A stretch of DNA of 22,113 nucleotides from CAIMZW01 sp037135095 (GCA_037135095.1 JBAXKZ010000024.1:1-22113); one strand, 5' to 3'; counted from the first letter of the stretch, positions 14,904-22,113 are shown. Made by a program: numbers and translations. Notes: generated from the sequence alone by a model not told the origin.

Positions 14904-16178
14904 TCATGTGACTCGAGAACCCTCTGAAGTGACTTTCTCATACTGTCTTGTCGCTACTAAATCTCGTAAGCGCTGGAAGCCATCCCAAATTTCCACATAA
15001 CTATTTGTCAAGGGTGAGATCGCCAACCGAATTGAATTAGGCGTGCGGTAATCTGGAATTACATGGGCGAATTCCCGCAGCGCGATTGCGATTCGCTTTG
15101 CATCTGGATGCACTAGTGAAATGTGACCACCGCGTTCCAAAGCTTCGCGCGAAGTATTTAGCGAAAATCCAAGTTCTGCTAGCCAAGCATCATATAAACC
15201 GATCATCATCTGAGTTCCCGTTGCACATTTTTGCGCTATGGCGCTGATCGTTGCTTCTTCAATCATTGCAAATGCGGTATTTATGCAACGCAGGCCAACA
15301 ATTGAAGGACTGGCAATTTGAAAACCGCGAATCGAGTTATCTTTTTCGAAAGTTGGTCCCATCTCAAATTGGTCGGCTTGGGCGAACCAACCTTGAATTG
15401 ATACTTGTAGCGAATTCTGTACCTTCTTATTTACATATAACCAAGCAGGGGAACCAGGCCCGGAGTTTCCATATTTATAAGTACAACCCACTGCAAGGTC
15501 GATACCATTGTCGTCGAAATCTAATTCGATGGCACCGGCGGCATGGCTGGCATCCCAAATGGTCAGCCCACCGTAGTTACGAACTAATTCGGTAATCGCT
15601 TTAATGTCAGTTCTTGCACCAGATCGATACTGAATTACTTCAAAGGTAACAAAGGCAACATCGGTTGATAGGTATGGTTCCAAAATCTCAGGAGTAATTC
15701 GTTCACATTCGGCGCTGCCAGGTGATTCGTTATCAATAATTATTAGATTTAAACCCATGCGATCGGCAACACCCTGCAAGATATAGCGATCGGTTGGAAA
15801 GTTGGCAGAATCCGTGATTATTGTTTTGCGACCAGGACGGGCTGCGAGTGCAGCTCCAACAAGCTGATAGAAATTTACCGAGGTCGTATCGCAAGCTAGG
15901 ACCTGCCCAGCACCGGCACCAAGAACTGCTCTTCCGATTAGATCGCCTGTGGCCTGCGCCTCATCGATCCAATGGCTCCATCCGCCGACAACTTCTGCAC
16001 CCCATTCGTTCAAAAGATAGTTATTTACAACTTCGACGGTCTTCTTGGGAAGTCGACCCAACGAATTTCCATCTAAATAACAGGTGTTTGGGTCGGTATT
16101 AACGAACTGGTCTTTATATCGAGCCAGTGGATCGTGCGAATCGAGATTCAGTGCAAATGCGCGTTCAGTAACGGTCAT
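14904..16178 (-). CDS. kynU: Kynureninase (PLP-dependent)
   Basis: This 424-residue fold-type I aminotransferase-like enzyme cleaves L-kynurenine to anthranilate and alanine in tryptophan degradation. Visible hallmarks are the N-terminal CYLDGNSLGRLPK, NFPTDRYILQG (about 126-136), WDASHAAGAIELD (PLP-ring aspartate D209) and the PLP Schiff-base lysine K235 in GCTYKYGNSGPGSPAWLYVN. Length and order match the family. It is the lead gene of a two-gene operon with a DinB-like protein. Transcription probably starts at the ATG: TAGAGT ends 6 nt before it. Kynurenine formamidase and tryptophan dioxygenase genes are not in the window, so the full pathway cannot be claimed. The related 3-hydroxykynurenine is another possible substrate. 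Confidence 0.9.
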   Translation of the reverse strand: MTVTERAFALNLDSHDPLARYKDQFVNTDPNTCYLDGNSLGRLPKKTVEVVNNYLLNEWGAEVVGGWSHWIDEAQATGDLIGRAVLGAGAGQVLACDTTSVNFYQLVGAALAARPGRKTIITDSANFPTDRYILQGVADRMGLNLIIIDNESPGSAECERITPEILEPYLSTDVAFVTFEVIQYRSGARTDIKAITELVRNYGGLTIWDASHAAGAIELDFDDNGIDLAVGCTYKYGNSGPGSPAWLYVNKKVQNSLQVSIQGWFAQADQFEMGPTFEKDNSIRGFQIASPSIVGLRCINTAFAMIEEATISAIAQKCATGTQMMIGLYDAWLAELGFSLNTSREALERGGHISLVHPDAKRIAIALREFAHVIPDYRTPNSIRLAISPLTNSYVEIWDGFQRLRDLVATRQYEKVTSEGSRVT

Positions 16179-16184
16179 TAACCC

Positions 16185-16190
16185 ACTCTA
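16185..16190 (-). promoter_or_regulatory. Leaderless -10 element of kynU (TAGAGT)
   Basis: On the minus strand TAGAGT ends 6 nt before the ATG at 16178. It lies back-to-back with the ABC-F -10 at 16203-16208 in a 36-bp divergent spacer. Confidence 0.55.
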
Positions 16191-16202
16191 GCAATAGTGA
16201 AA

Positions 16203-16208
16203 TACGCT
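16203..16208 (+). promoter_or_regulatory. Leaderless -10 element of the ABC-F gene (TACGCT)
   Basis: TACGCT fits TAnnnT and ends 6 nt before the ATG at 16215. It sets the start: an in-frame GTG at 16197 lies upstream of this -10 and is unlikely to be used. Confidence 0.5.
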
Positions 16209-16214
16209 AGGTGC

Positions 16215-17996
16215 ATGGCCGTGAAGAATCTTTTAAATCTGGAATCGGTCTCAAAGGCCTTTGATATAAAGCCGTTACTAACCAACGTTTCGCTAGGAAT
16301 TAATGAAGGCGAACGGATTGGGATCGTCGGTCGAAATGGCGGCGGGAAAAGTACGCTCCTAAAGGTTATGGCTGGGCTGGAACCGGCAGATTCGGGTCGA
16401 GTCGCGAAAGCTGGATCGGTTCGAATCGGGATTCTCTCTCAGGTCGATACCGCCAAGCCTGGGGCGCTAATCCGAGATGTGGTTTTAGGCGATACCGAGA
16501 AGCACGTTTGGGCGAGCGACGCGGCAATTCGCGAAATATTTACCGGACTTTTTGGTGGCTTTACCGACGATCTTCTAGAACGTCCCTTCGCATCCTTATC
16601 TGGCGGTGAACGTCGACGGGTTAACTTGGCGCGGCTATTGGTAGATGATCTGGATTTAATTCTGCTGGATGAGCCGACCAACCATCTTGATGTTGAAGGC
16701 GTCTCCTGGCTGGCTGCTCACTTAAAATCGCGGAGCAAACTTTCGATCGTTGTAATTACCCACGATCGATGGTTCTTGGATGAGGTCTCTGAACAAATCT
16801 GGGAAGTTGTTGATGGCGACGTTTTAACTTATGAAGGTGGCTACTCCGCCTATGTGCTCGCCAAAGCAGAGCGCTCCAGGCAGCAAACCGTCGAAGATGG
16901 AAAGCGCAATATGCTGATTCGAAAAGAATTAGCTTGGCTGCGCCGCGGCGCCCCTGCCCGAACCGCGAAACCGAAATTTAGAATTGAAGCGGCTAATACT
17001 TTGATTGCAAATGAACCGCCACCGCGAAATCAGACCGAGTTGCTTAACTTTGCCTCCAATCGTTTAGGCAATACCGTTTATGAAACCCATAAAACGGCAA
17101 TTCGCGCAGGTGAGAAACCAATACTTGATGATTTAAATTGGAACGTTGGACCTGGCGATCGAATCGGAATTGTCGGAGTCAATGGTGCCGGAAAGACGAC
17201 GCTGATCAGAGCGTTGTTAGGCCACATAAAACCGACGGCTGGAAAAATTGTTACGGGTGTTACGGTGAAAGCCGCTTTTCTATCGCAGCATTTGGAGGAG
17301 TTAGATCCAGAGTGGCGGGTTTTAGAAGCTGTTGAACATGTGGCAAACCATGTGCAACTTGGCAATGGGAAAGAGATGTCTGCCAGCCAGCTCTGTGAGA
17401 AATTAGGCTTCAATACTGATTCGCAATGGACGCCGGTTGGAGACCTATCTGGAGGTGAACGTCGAAGGCTACAACTCACCAGGCTTTTGATGGATAGCCC
17501 AAATGTGCTCTTACTTGATGAGCCCACCAACGATTTCGATGTTGAAACTCTTACTGCGCTTGAAGATTTGCTGGACTCCTATGGCGGCACCTTGCTAGTG
17601 ATCTCACACGATCGCTATTTCCTAGAGCGGGTCTGCGACAAATTTGTCGGGCTATTGGGGGATGGAAAGTTGCTTGATCTGCCAAGGGGCATTGAGCAAT
17701 ATCTAGAACTTCGGATCGCATCGAAGTCCACTAGCCCAGGAGCGACTTCTGCCAGCGGTACATCCAATGCGGCCCAATCTCGGTTGCTTAAAAAAGATGT
17801 AGCTCGGCTAGAAAAGCAGATGGCAAGAGCCACTTTGGATGAAGCTGACCTTCGTGCCGCCCAAATTAACGTTGGCACCGATCACGAAAAGCTAGTTCAA
17901 GTCATGAAAGAGTTGGCGGCAATTCACGCTCGGATTGCCGAGTTAGAAGAAGCCTGGTTGACCGCGACTACCGCGTTAGAGGAGATTTCAAATTAG
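16215..17996 (+). CDS. ABC-F family ATPase, Uup-like
   Basis: This 593-residue soluble protein has two fused ABC cassettes and no membrane segments. Cassette 1 has Walker A GRNGGGKS (39-46), signature LSGGERRR (128-135), Walker B LILLDEPTNHLD and ITHDRWF. Cassette 2 has Walker A GVNGAGKT (321-328), signature LSGGERRR (411-418), Walker B VLLLDEPTNDFD and ISHDRYF. The inter-cassette linker (about 210-270) is charged, and the C-terminal tail (about 520-593) is a coiled coil like the Uup C-terminal domain. ABC-F proteins act on ribosomes or, for Uup, on nucleic-acid and ribosome-associated processes. The LDVEGVSWL after Walker B is Uup-like. Some ABC-F proteins give ribosome-protection resistance; nothing here specifically indicates that. 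The start is set by the adjacent leaderless -10. Confidence 0.9.
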   Translation: MAVKNLLNLESVSKAFDIKPLLTNVSLGINEGERIGIVGRNGGGKSTLLKVMAGLEPADSGRVAKAGSVRIGILSQVDTAKPGALIRDVVLGDTEKHVWASDAAIREIFTGLFGGFTDDLLERPFASLSGGERRRVNLARLLVDDLDLILLDEPTNHLDVEGVSWLAAHLKSRSKLSIVVITHDRWFLDEVSEQIWEVVDGDVLTYEGGYSAYVLAKAERSRQQTVEDGKRNMLIRKELAWLRRGAPARTAKPKFRIEAANTLIANEPPPRNQTELLNFASNRLGNTVYETHKTAIRAGEKPILDDLNWNVGPGDRIGIVGVNGAGKTTLIRALLGHIKPTAGKIVTGVTVKAAFLSQHLEELDPEWRVLEAVEHVANHVQLGNGKEMSASQLCEKLGFNTDSQWTPVGDLSGGERRRLQLTRLLMDSPNVLLLDEPTNDFDVETLTALEDLLDSYGGTLLVISHDRYFLERVCDKFVGLLGDGKLLDLPRGIEQYLELRIASKSTSPGATSASGTSNAAQSRLLKKDVARLEKQMARATLDEADLRAAQINVGTDHEKLVQVMKELAAIHARIAELEEAWLTATTALEEISN

Positions 17997-18018
17997 CTCA
18001 AAAGTCTCTCATGCAAAA

Positions 18019-18939
18019 TTGGAATTTCTAGCGGCGCTTACTGGAATTCTCATTGCGATCCAAGCGCGAGCGAATGGTCAACTTTCGCACGAGGTAAAAA
18101 ACAGTATTGAGGCAGCGCTCATCTCCTTTGGTTCGGGATTAATTGCAATTTTAGTGATTGCACTCTTTTCAAAACCGATGCAAGCCGGTCTAAGTCAGAT
18201 ACGAATTGCGCTAAAAACTAAATCCTTGCCTAAATGGCCATTGATTGCCGGCGCATTAGGCGGTTGCGTCATTGGAATCCAGACACATGTTGTTCCGCTC
18301 TTAGGAGTTGCAATCTATTCCGTTGCATCAATTTCGGGTCAAACCGGAGTCTCTTTAATTGTTGACCGTTTAGGTTTGACTGGCGGTATTAAACAACACA
18401 TTTCCATGCGCCGCATTCTTGCTGCCCTGGTAACAATCACGGCAGTCCTGGTATCGGTTTGGGACCAACTATCGCTAAAGCATTTTGCTCTGGTCGCAGT
18501 GGTCGTAACAATCATCGCTGGCTCCCTAATTGGGGTACAGCGAGCATTCAATGGGCAGATTAATTCTCACTCCCACCAGAGTTTTGCCACTTCGCTAATA
18601 AATTTCATAATGGGAAGTTCAGTCTTGGCTCTCACCTTACTGTTTGTGACATTCGTAAAACATGAACGAATTTACCCATTTCCACACGGACCATGGTGGA
18701 TTTACACGGGTGGGGTAACGGGGGTTATCTATATCGCCTTTGCCTCAACCGTAGTTCAGCATCTTGGCGTTCTCACATTTACCTTGTTTAGTGTCGGCGG
18801 ACAGTTGCTGGGTTCACTTTTGATTGATTTCATCTCCCCAACTTCAGGGACTCATATCAGTTGGTACCTAATCGTTGGGATTGCTATAACTTACGTGGGC
18901 GTGATTATTGGAGGTCAGTCCCGACTATTTCGACGGTAA
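18019..18939 (+). CDS. DMT-superfamily transporter, YdcZ/DUF606 type
   Basis: This 306-residue protein has about ten hydrophobic helices in two homologous halves. Each half opens with the same motif: GILIAIQARANGQLS near residue 10 and SLIGVQRAFNGQINS near residue 175, the internal duplication expected of DUF606 in fused form. No ATG is suitably placed; I use the TTG at 18019, which gives the usual MEFLAALTG-type beginning. The ATG at 18011 is in another frame and closes at once. The gene follows the ABC-F stop by 22 nt and is probably co-transcribed, with translation depending on it. Its 3' end overlaps the convergent DedA gene by 25 bp. Substrate unknown. Confidence 0.82.
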   Translation: MEFLAALTGILIAIQARANGQLSHEVKNSIEAALISFGSGLIAILVIALFSKPMQAGLSQIRIALKTKSLPKWPLIAGALGGCVIGIQTHVVPLLGVAIYSVASISGQTGVSLIVDRLGLTGGIKQHISMRRILAALVTITAVLVSVWDQLSLKHFALVAVVVTIIAGSLIGVQRAFNGQINSHSHQSFATSLINFIMGSSVLALTLLFVTFVKHERIYPFPHGPWWIYTGGVTGVIYIAFASTVVQHLGVLTFTLFSVGGQLLGSLLIDFISPTSGTHISWYLIVGIAITYVGVIIGGQSRLFRR

Positions 18940-19526
18940 TTCAAAAGCGCGGAAATCAAGGAACCCACGATGAAAAAAGTCGCCAGCCCGTAAGAGATAT
19001 TTTTAACCCAAGGCAGTGAGGCGGAGTAATAACCAGCCAAGGTGATTCCACTGCTCCATAAGATTGCGCCCAAGGCATTAGCCGAAAGAAACTTGTAGTA
19101 ATTCATCATCGAGATTCCCGCGATCGGCGGGATAAAGGTGCGAAGCCAAGGGAAGAATCGCGCAATAACTACAGACCACCAACCATAAGTTCCATAAAAT
19201 CTTTCAGATCGAGCAACAAATTTTTGCAATTTAACTTTTCTGGATAAGTACGGCCTGCCAACATGGCGACCAAGCAAGTAGCCAACTTGGTCACCAACGA
19301 AGGCAGCTAAGAAGACAATAAAGAGGAGAAAGACCACATTAAAGTCATGACGGGTAGCCGCTACCAATCCAGCACTAAAAAGAATTGAGTCTCCGGGAAA
19401 GAAGAAACCGAATAGCAAGCCAGTTTCAACGAAAATTACCGCACCGGTGATCAAGTAAAAGAAGAAGGGCGCCAACCCATTTAGTTGATGACTAAATGAG
19501 GAGGCTTCGATCAAATACTGATTCAC
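18915..19526 (-). CDS. DedA-family membrane protein
   Basis: This 203-residue membrane protein has the DedA/SNARE-associated features: an N-terminal hydrophobic block with FVETGLLFGFFFPGDSILF, the GDQVGYLLGRHVGR motif (about 97-110), and the conserved arginine/proline segment RFFPWLRTFIPPIAGISMMN (about 143-162) before the last helices. DedA proteins act as lipid scramblases or flippases, for example for undecaprenyl phosphate and phosphatidylethanolamine, and support membrane homeostasis. The start is GTG at 19526, 5 nt after the malic enzyme stop, so it is the last gene of the upp-malic enzyme-DedA operon. The specific lipid substrate is not deducible. Confidence 0.9.
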   Translation of the reverse strand: MNQYLIEASSFSHQLNGLAPFFFYLITGAVIFVETGLLFGFFFPGDSILFSAGLVAATRHDFNVVFLLFIVFLAAFVGDQVGYLLGRHVGRPYLSRKVKLQKFVARSERFYGTYGWWSVVIARFFPWLRTFIPPIAGISMMNYYKFLSANALGAILWSSGITLAGYYSASLPWVKNISYGLATFFIVGSLISALLNYRRNSRD

Positions 19527-19531
19527 GGCGC

Positions 19532-20908
19532 TCAGACGGAGTGCTTAACAGCCGCCGCAACATTGGCTACAACTCGTTGATCAAAGACGCTTGGGACGAT
19601 GAAGTTGGCGTTCAACTGTTCATCGGAAACACAATCGGCAATTGCATCTGCCGCGGCCACCAACATCTTGTCGGTAATCTTGAGAATCCGAGCGTCGAGC
19701 AGTCCTCGGAAAATTCCAGGAAACGCCAAGACGTTATTAATTTGATTAGGCTGATCGCTACGACCGGTGGCAACCACAGTTGCATACTTGCGAGCAATTA
19801 CTGGATCAATTTCTGGATCGGGATTAGCCAGCGCAAAAATAATGGATTTAGGCGCCATGGCTGCGACATCGCTCTCGGTAAGCACGTTCGGTGCACTTAC
19901 TCCGATGAAGACATCGGCGCCCACCAGCGCTTCAGAAATGTTGGCCCAAACTTGAGTTGGATGACAGTTATCCACGAACCAGGTACGCATTGGATCATCG
20001 CCCGCTTTATGGTCGACAACGAGACCATCTTTATCAAAGCCGGTAATTTTGGTAGCCCCACTCGCAACCAGTAGTCGAGCGATGGCAGTACCTGCTGCAC
20101 CTGCGCCACTCATAACAATTTTCGCTTCGGGCAATGTCTTTTTAACAAGTTTCAAAGCATTCTTTAGCGCTGCCAGAACCACGATCGCAGTACCGTGTTG
20201 ATCGTCATGAAAAACCGGGATATCCAGCAAGTCGCGCAATCGGCGCTCAACTTCAAAGCACCGAGGCGCCGAAATATCTTCCAGATTTATGCCACCATAA
20301 ACCGGAGCAATGATCTGCACGGTTCGCACGATCTCATCGACATCTTGAGTATCAAGACAGACTGGCCAGGCATCGACATCGGCAAAGCGCTTGAAGAGAG
20401 CGGCTTTTCCTTCCATAACTGGAAGTGCAGCGGCGGGCCCGATATTTCCAAGACCTAGAACGGCAGATCCATCGGTGACAATTGCCACGGTGTTTCGCTT
20501 AATTGTTAGTCGGCGCGCATCGGATGGATCCTTTGCGATCGCTTGGCTGATTCGACCAACACCAGGGGTGTAGGCACGCGAAAGATCATCGCGCGTCTTT
20601 AACGGAACTTTTGAAACGACTTCGATCTTTCCACCTAAGTGAAGTAGGAAGGTTCGATCGGAAACTTTTCGAACATTCAAATCCGGATGTTGAGCGATCG
20701 CTTCTGTGATTCGTTCAGCATGTTCAGCATCGATGGCATCACAAGTTACATCTATAACGACATGATCAAGAAAAGATTCAACAACATCGAGCGCCGTGAT
20801 AGTTGCGCCCGCCGCGGTAATTGCATTTGTTACTTCAGCTACTGGTTGCGCCGATGGTGGCCCATCAACGCGAATTGTTATTGCATAGCCGGGACTGGTT
20901 GATGCCAT
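19532..20908 (-). CDS. Malic enzyme with N-terminal ACT domain (oxaloacetate-decarboxylating)
   Basis: This 458-residue protein has an N-terminal ACT-type regulatory domain (about 7-85; YAITIRVDGPPSAQPVAEVT) fused to a malic enzyme core. The catalytic tyrosine is Y113 in SRAYTPGVG and the lysine is K168 in MEGKAALFK. Metal ligands are E210, D211 and D236 in GINLEDIS and FHDDQHGTA. The dinucleotide loop is GAGAAG (268-273). It converts malate to pyruvate and CO2, reducing NAD or NADP; the cofactor cannot be settled by eye. The ACT domain suggests allosteric control by an amino acid or similar small ligand. The ATG abuts the upp stop (TAAATG), with a ggag ribosome site inside upp, so it is translationally coupled. 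It is followed by DedA. Confidence 0.93.
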   Translation of the reverse strand: MASTSPGYAITIRVDGPPSAQPVAEVTNAITAAGATITALDVVESFLDHVVIDVTCDAIDAEHAERITEAIAQHPDLNVRKVSDRTFLLHLGGKIEVVSKVPLKTRDDLSRAYTPGVGRISQAIAKDPSDARRLTIKRNTVAIVTDGSAVLGLGNIGPAAALPVMEGKAALFKRFADVDAWPVCLDTQDVDEIVRTVQIIAPVYGGINLEDISAPRCFEVERRLRDLLDIPVFHDDQHGTAIVVLAALKNALKLVKKTLPEAKIVMSGAGAAGTAIARLLVASGATKITGFDKDGLVVDHKAGDDPMRTWFVDNCHPTQVWANISEALVGADVFIGVSAPNVLTESDVAAMAPKSIIFALANPDPEIDPVIARKYATVVATGRSDQPNQINNVLAFPGIFRGLLDARILKITDKMLVAAADAIADCVSDEQLNANFIVPSVFDQRVVANVAAAVKHSV

Positions 20909-21547
20909 TTACACAACTCCATACAAACGATCGCCGGCATCGCCCAAGCCTGGAACGATGTATCCATGTTCATTTAACTTTTCATCAACTGCGCCGGTGA
21001 CAATCGTGATAGGAGCACCGCTTCCTTCAAAAGCAGTTTTCACATTTTCGATTCCTTCAGGTGCTGCCAAAATTGTGATTGCTGTTATGTCTCGCGCTCC
21101 GCGTTCAAAGAGGTAATTGATTGCCGCGATGAGTGTGCCGCCAGTAGCCAGCATTGGATCCAGGATGTAGCACTGGCGACCAGTTAAATCTTCCGGCAAA
21201 CGGTTGGCGTAAGTAGAAGCTTGCAAAGTTATTTCATCTCGAACCATTCCCAAGAAGCCAACTTCAGCTGTGGGGATTAATCGAGTCATGCCTTCGAGCA
21301 TTCCCAGGCCGGCGCGCAGAATCGGAACTACGACGGGGCGCGGTTTCGCCAAGACTTTTCCCTTCGCGGGCGCCACCGGAGTCTGGACCGTGACCTCAAC
21401 CACATGCACATCCCGAGTCGCCTCGTAAGCGAGCAAAGTTACGATCTCTTCAGTTAATCGCCGAAAGGTGGGCGAATCGGTCTTTTCATCGCGTAAAACC
21501 GTCAATTTATGGGTTAACAGCGGGTGGTCAACTATATGAATTTTCAC
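20909..21547 (-). CDS. upp: Uracil phosphoribosyltransferase
   Basis: This 212-residue protein is normal length for the family. It makes UMP from uracil and 5-phosphoribosyl diphosphate in pyrimidine salvage. The PRPP-binding loop is DPMLATGGT (130-138). Other family signatures are VPILRAGLGMLEGM (74-87), GMVRDEITLQA and the C-terminal GLGDAGDRLYG that recognises uracil. The start is GTG at 21547, supported by TAGGGT 6 nt upstream, implying a leaderless mRNA. It heads the minus-strand operon with malic enzyme and DedA. The divergent tRNA-deaminase-associated gene on its other side is a common actinobacterial arrangement. Confidence 0.96.
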   Translation of the reverse strand: MKIHIVDHPLLTHKLTVLRDEKTDSPTFRRLTEEIVTLLAYEATRDVHVVEVTVQTPVAPAKGKVLAKPRPVVVPILRAGLGMLEGMTRLIPTAEVGFLGMVRDEITLQASTYANRLPEDLTGRQCYILDPMLATGGTLIAAINYLFERGARDITAITILAAPEGIENVKTAFEGSGAPITIVTGAVDEKLNEHGYIVPGLGDAGDRLYGVV

Positions 21548-21553
21548 TTTCCC

Positions 21554-21582
21554 ACCCTACTCACCGAAGGCGGGCTTGTCGC
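21554..21582 (-). promoter_or_regulatory. Leaderless promoter of the upp operon
   Basis: Read on the minus strand: GCGACA (21577-21582) as -35, 17 nt spacer, TAGGGT (21554-21559) as -10, then 6 nt to the GTG start. This is the best-formed complete promoter in the window. Confidence 0.6.
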
Positions 21583-21598
21583 ACGCCCCCTTTCGGTG
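21562..21598. repeat. Long inverted repeat over the upp promoter
   Basis: CACCGAAGGCGGGC (21562-21575) and GCCCCCTTTCGGTG (21585-21598) pair in 12 of 14 positions around a 9-nt loop. It covers the -35 and spacer of the upp promoter, so it may be an operator. It has no T-tract to suggest a terminator. Confidence 0.45.
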
Positions 21599-21610
21599 TC
21601 ACCATGAATG

Positions 21611-21629
21611 CCTTAAGTTTGGCTTAAGG
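21611..21629. promoter_or_regulatory. Perfect dyad CCTTAAG-tttgg-CTTAAGG
   Basis: Seven-base perfect arms with a 5-nt centre, 30 bp upstream of the tRNA-deaminase-associated gene. It could be a regulator site for that gene. TAAGTT within it (21614-21619) also fits the TAnnnT -10 pattern. Confidence 0.4.
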
Positions 21630-21659
21630 GAACGACCTAATCGAAGCGAGAGGCGTGCC

Positions 21660-22113
21660 ATGGCTGAAGATTTCGGTGTGATCGCTTGGCATGAAGATGG
21701 TCGCTGGAACCTTTCAGTCCTCGAAGAGACGCGCGATATTGGTTTCTTGATTGATCGCCTAAAAGCCCAACAAACCAATGGTGGCGCTATCGCTCTGATA
21801 TCAATTGATGAAGAATTTTTTATTGTTGCACGCGCATTGGGTAGTCAGATGCAAATGATGATCAGCGATGTCACATATGCCACCGATTACGAAGTGGCCG
21901 CTGAACTAGTAGAAATTTTGGACCTGCCATTTCCAGAAGATGATGATGATTCGCAACCAGGTGGCGACATCGATTTACTAATTGACCTCGGAATGAGCGT
22001 CATGGAGCTAGAAGCGCTCTGCGAAGATAGTGATCTATTTCCCGATGAACAAATTGACGCTATTGCCGCTCGCATCGGTTTCGGTGATGAATTTGCCGAA
22101 GCATACGACCTGC
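21660..22113 (+). CDS. tRNA adenosine deaminase-associated protein (partial, runs off the right edge)
   Basis: The first 151 residues are visible, beginning MAEDFGVIAWHEDGRWNLSV. The protein is acidic with a Asp-rich linker (FPEDDDDSQPGGD) between an N-terminal alpha-beta part (residues about 1-85) and a helical part (LIDLGMSVMELEALCEDSD onward). It ends at the edge in GFGDEFAEAYDL, close to the usual C terminus. This small actinobacterial family is named for its position directly before tadA, which makes inosine at the tRNA wobble position; its own biochemistry is not established. The start at 21660 has a gagagg ribosome site. It diverges from upp across about 110 bp. tadA probably follows outside the window. 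Confidence 0.85.
   Translation, partial: MAEDFGVIAWHEDGRWNLSVLEETRDIGFLIDRLKAQQTNGGAIALISIDEEFFIVARALGSQMQMMISDVTYATDYEVAAELVEILDLPFPEDDDDSQPGGDIDLLIDLGMSVMELEALCEDSDLFPDEQIDAIAARIGFGDEFAEAYDL

Noticed and set aside
16197..16214. GTG at 16197 as start of the ABC-F gene
   Set aside because: The best -10 (16203-16208) lies downstream of it and fits a leaderless ATG at 16215.
17078..17530. Minus-strand open frame of 150 codons inside the ABC-F gene
   Set aside because: Serine/proline-rich low-complexity translation opposite conserved ABC motifs; a frame shadow.
16215..17996. ABC-F gene as an antibiotic resistance determinant
   Set aside because: The C-terminal coiled coil and motif context look Uup-like; nothing specific to ribosome-protection resistance subfamilies is visible.
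19496..20074. Plus-strand open frame of 192 codons across the malic enzyme gene
   Set aside because: It opposes conserved malic enzyme coding sequence and its translation has no family features.
1..22113. Mobile element, prophage, CRISPR or defence island
   Set aside because: No transposase, integrase, direct-repeat array, tRNA-flanked insertion or defence-protein domain is visible on either strand.

Overview
The window looks like a streamlined, medium-GC actinobacterial genome. The clearest lineage marker is at the right edge: a tRNA-adenosine-deaminase-associated protein, an actinobacterial family, divergent from upp. Other signs are short gaps, overlapping 3' ends, an actinobacterial-type PIG-V-like mannosyltransferase, and many genes with a TAnnnT -10 hexamer only 6-7 nt before the start codon (leaderless transcripts). 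A freshwater Nanopelagicales-type organism would fit, but that is inference. I see no tRNA, rRNA, CRISPR array, insertion sequence or phage gene, and no gene-free stretch above 300 bases.

Left block (1-4921): a broken Dabb-domain gene at the edge, then a FadR-type GntR regulator and a VOC metalloenzyme on the minus strand. These diverge from a fused E1 alpha-beta 2-oxo acid dehydrogenase and its E2 acyltransferase. Two copies of the repeat ATTGGAYYCAATC lie in the divergent spacer, each over a plausible promoter, so the block reads as a self-regulated catabolic module. The E1 has an atypical substrate-side loop and the locus has no E3.

Middle block (4946-12174): a PIG-V-like membrane mannosyltransferase, an MFS transporter, then an operon of a small membrane coiled-coil protein, an amidase and a second MFS transporter. 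This converges on a GNAT acetyltransferase plus third MFS transporter pair on the minus strand.

Right block (12283-22113): a membrane-anchored HtrA-type protease, and a GH13 glucosidase gene cut to about half length and probably dead. A kynureninase-DinB operon diverges from a Uup-like ABC-F ATPase across only 36 bp, and a YdcZ-type DMT transporter follows the ABC-F gene. On the minus strand, upp, an ACT-domain malic enzyme and a DedA protein form an operon. The divergent tRNA-deaminase-associated gene runs off the right edge.

The most notable observations are the uncharacterised E1/E2 module with its paired operators, the consistent leaderless promoter architecture (eight genes), the truncated GH13 gene, and an apparent inverted junction inside the Dabb gene at the left edge.
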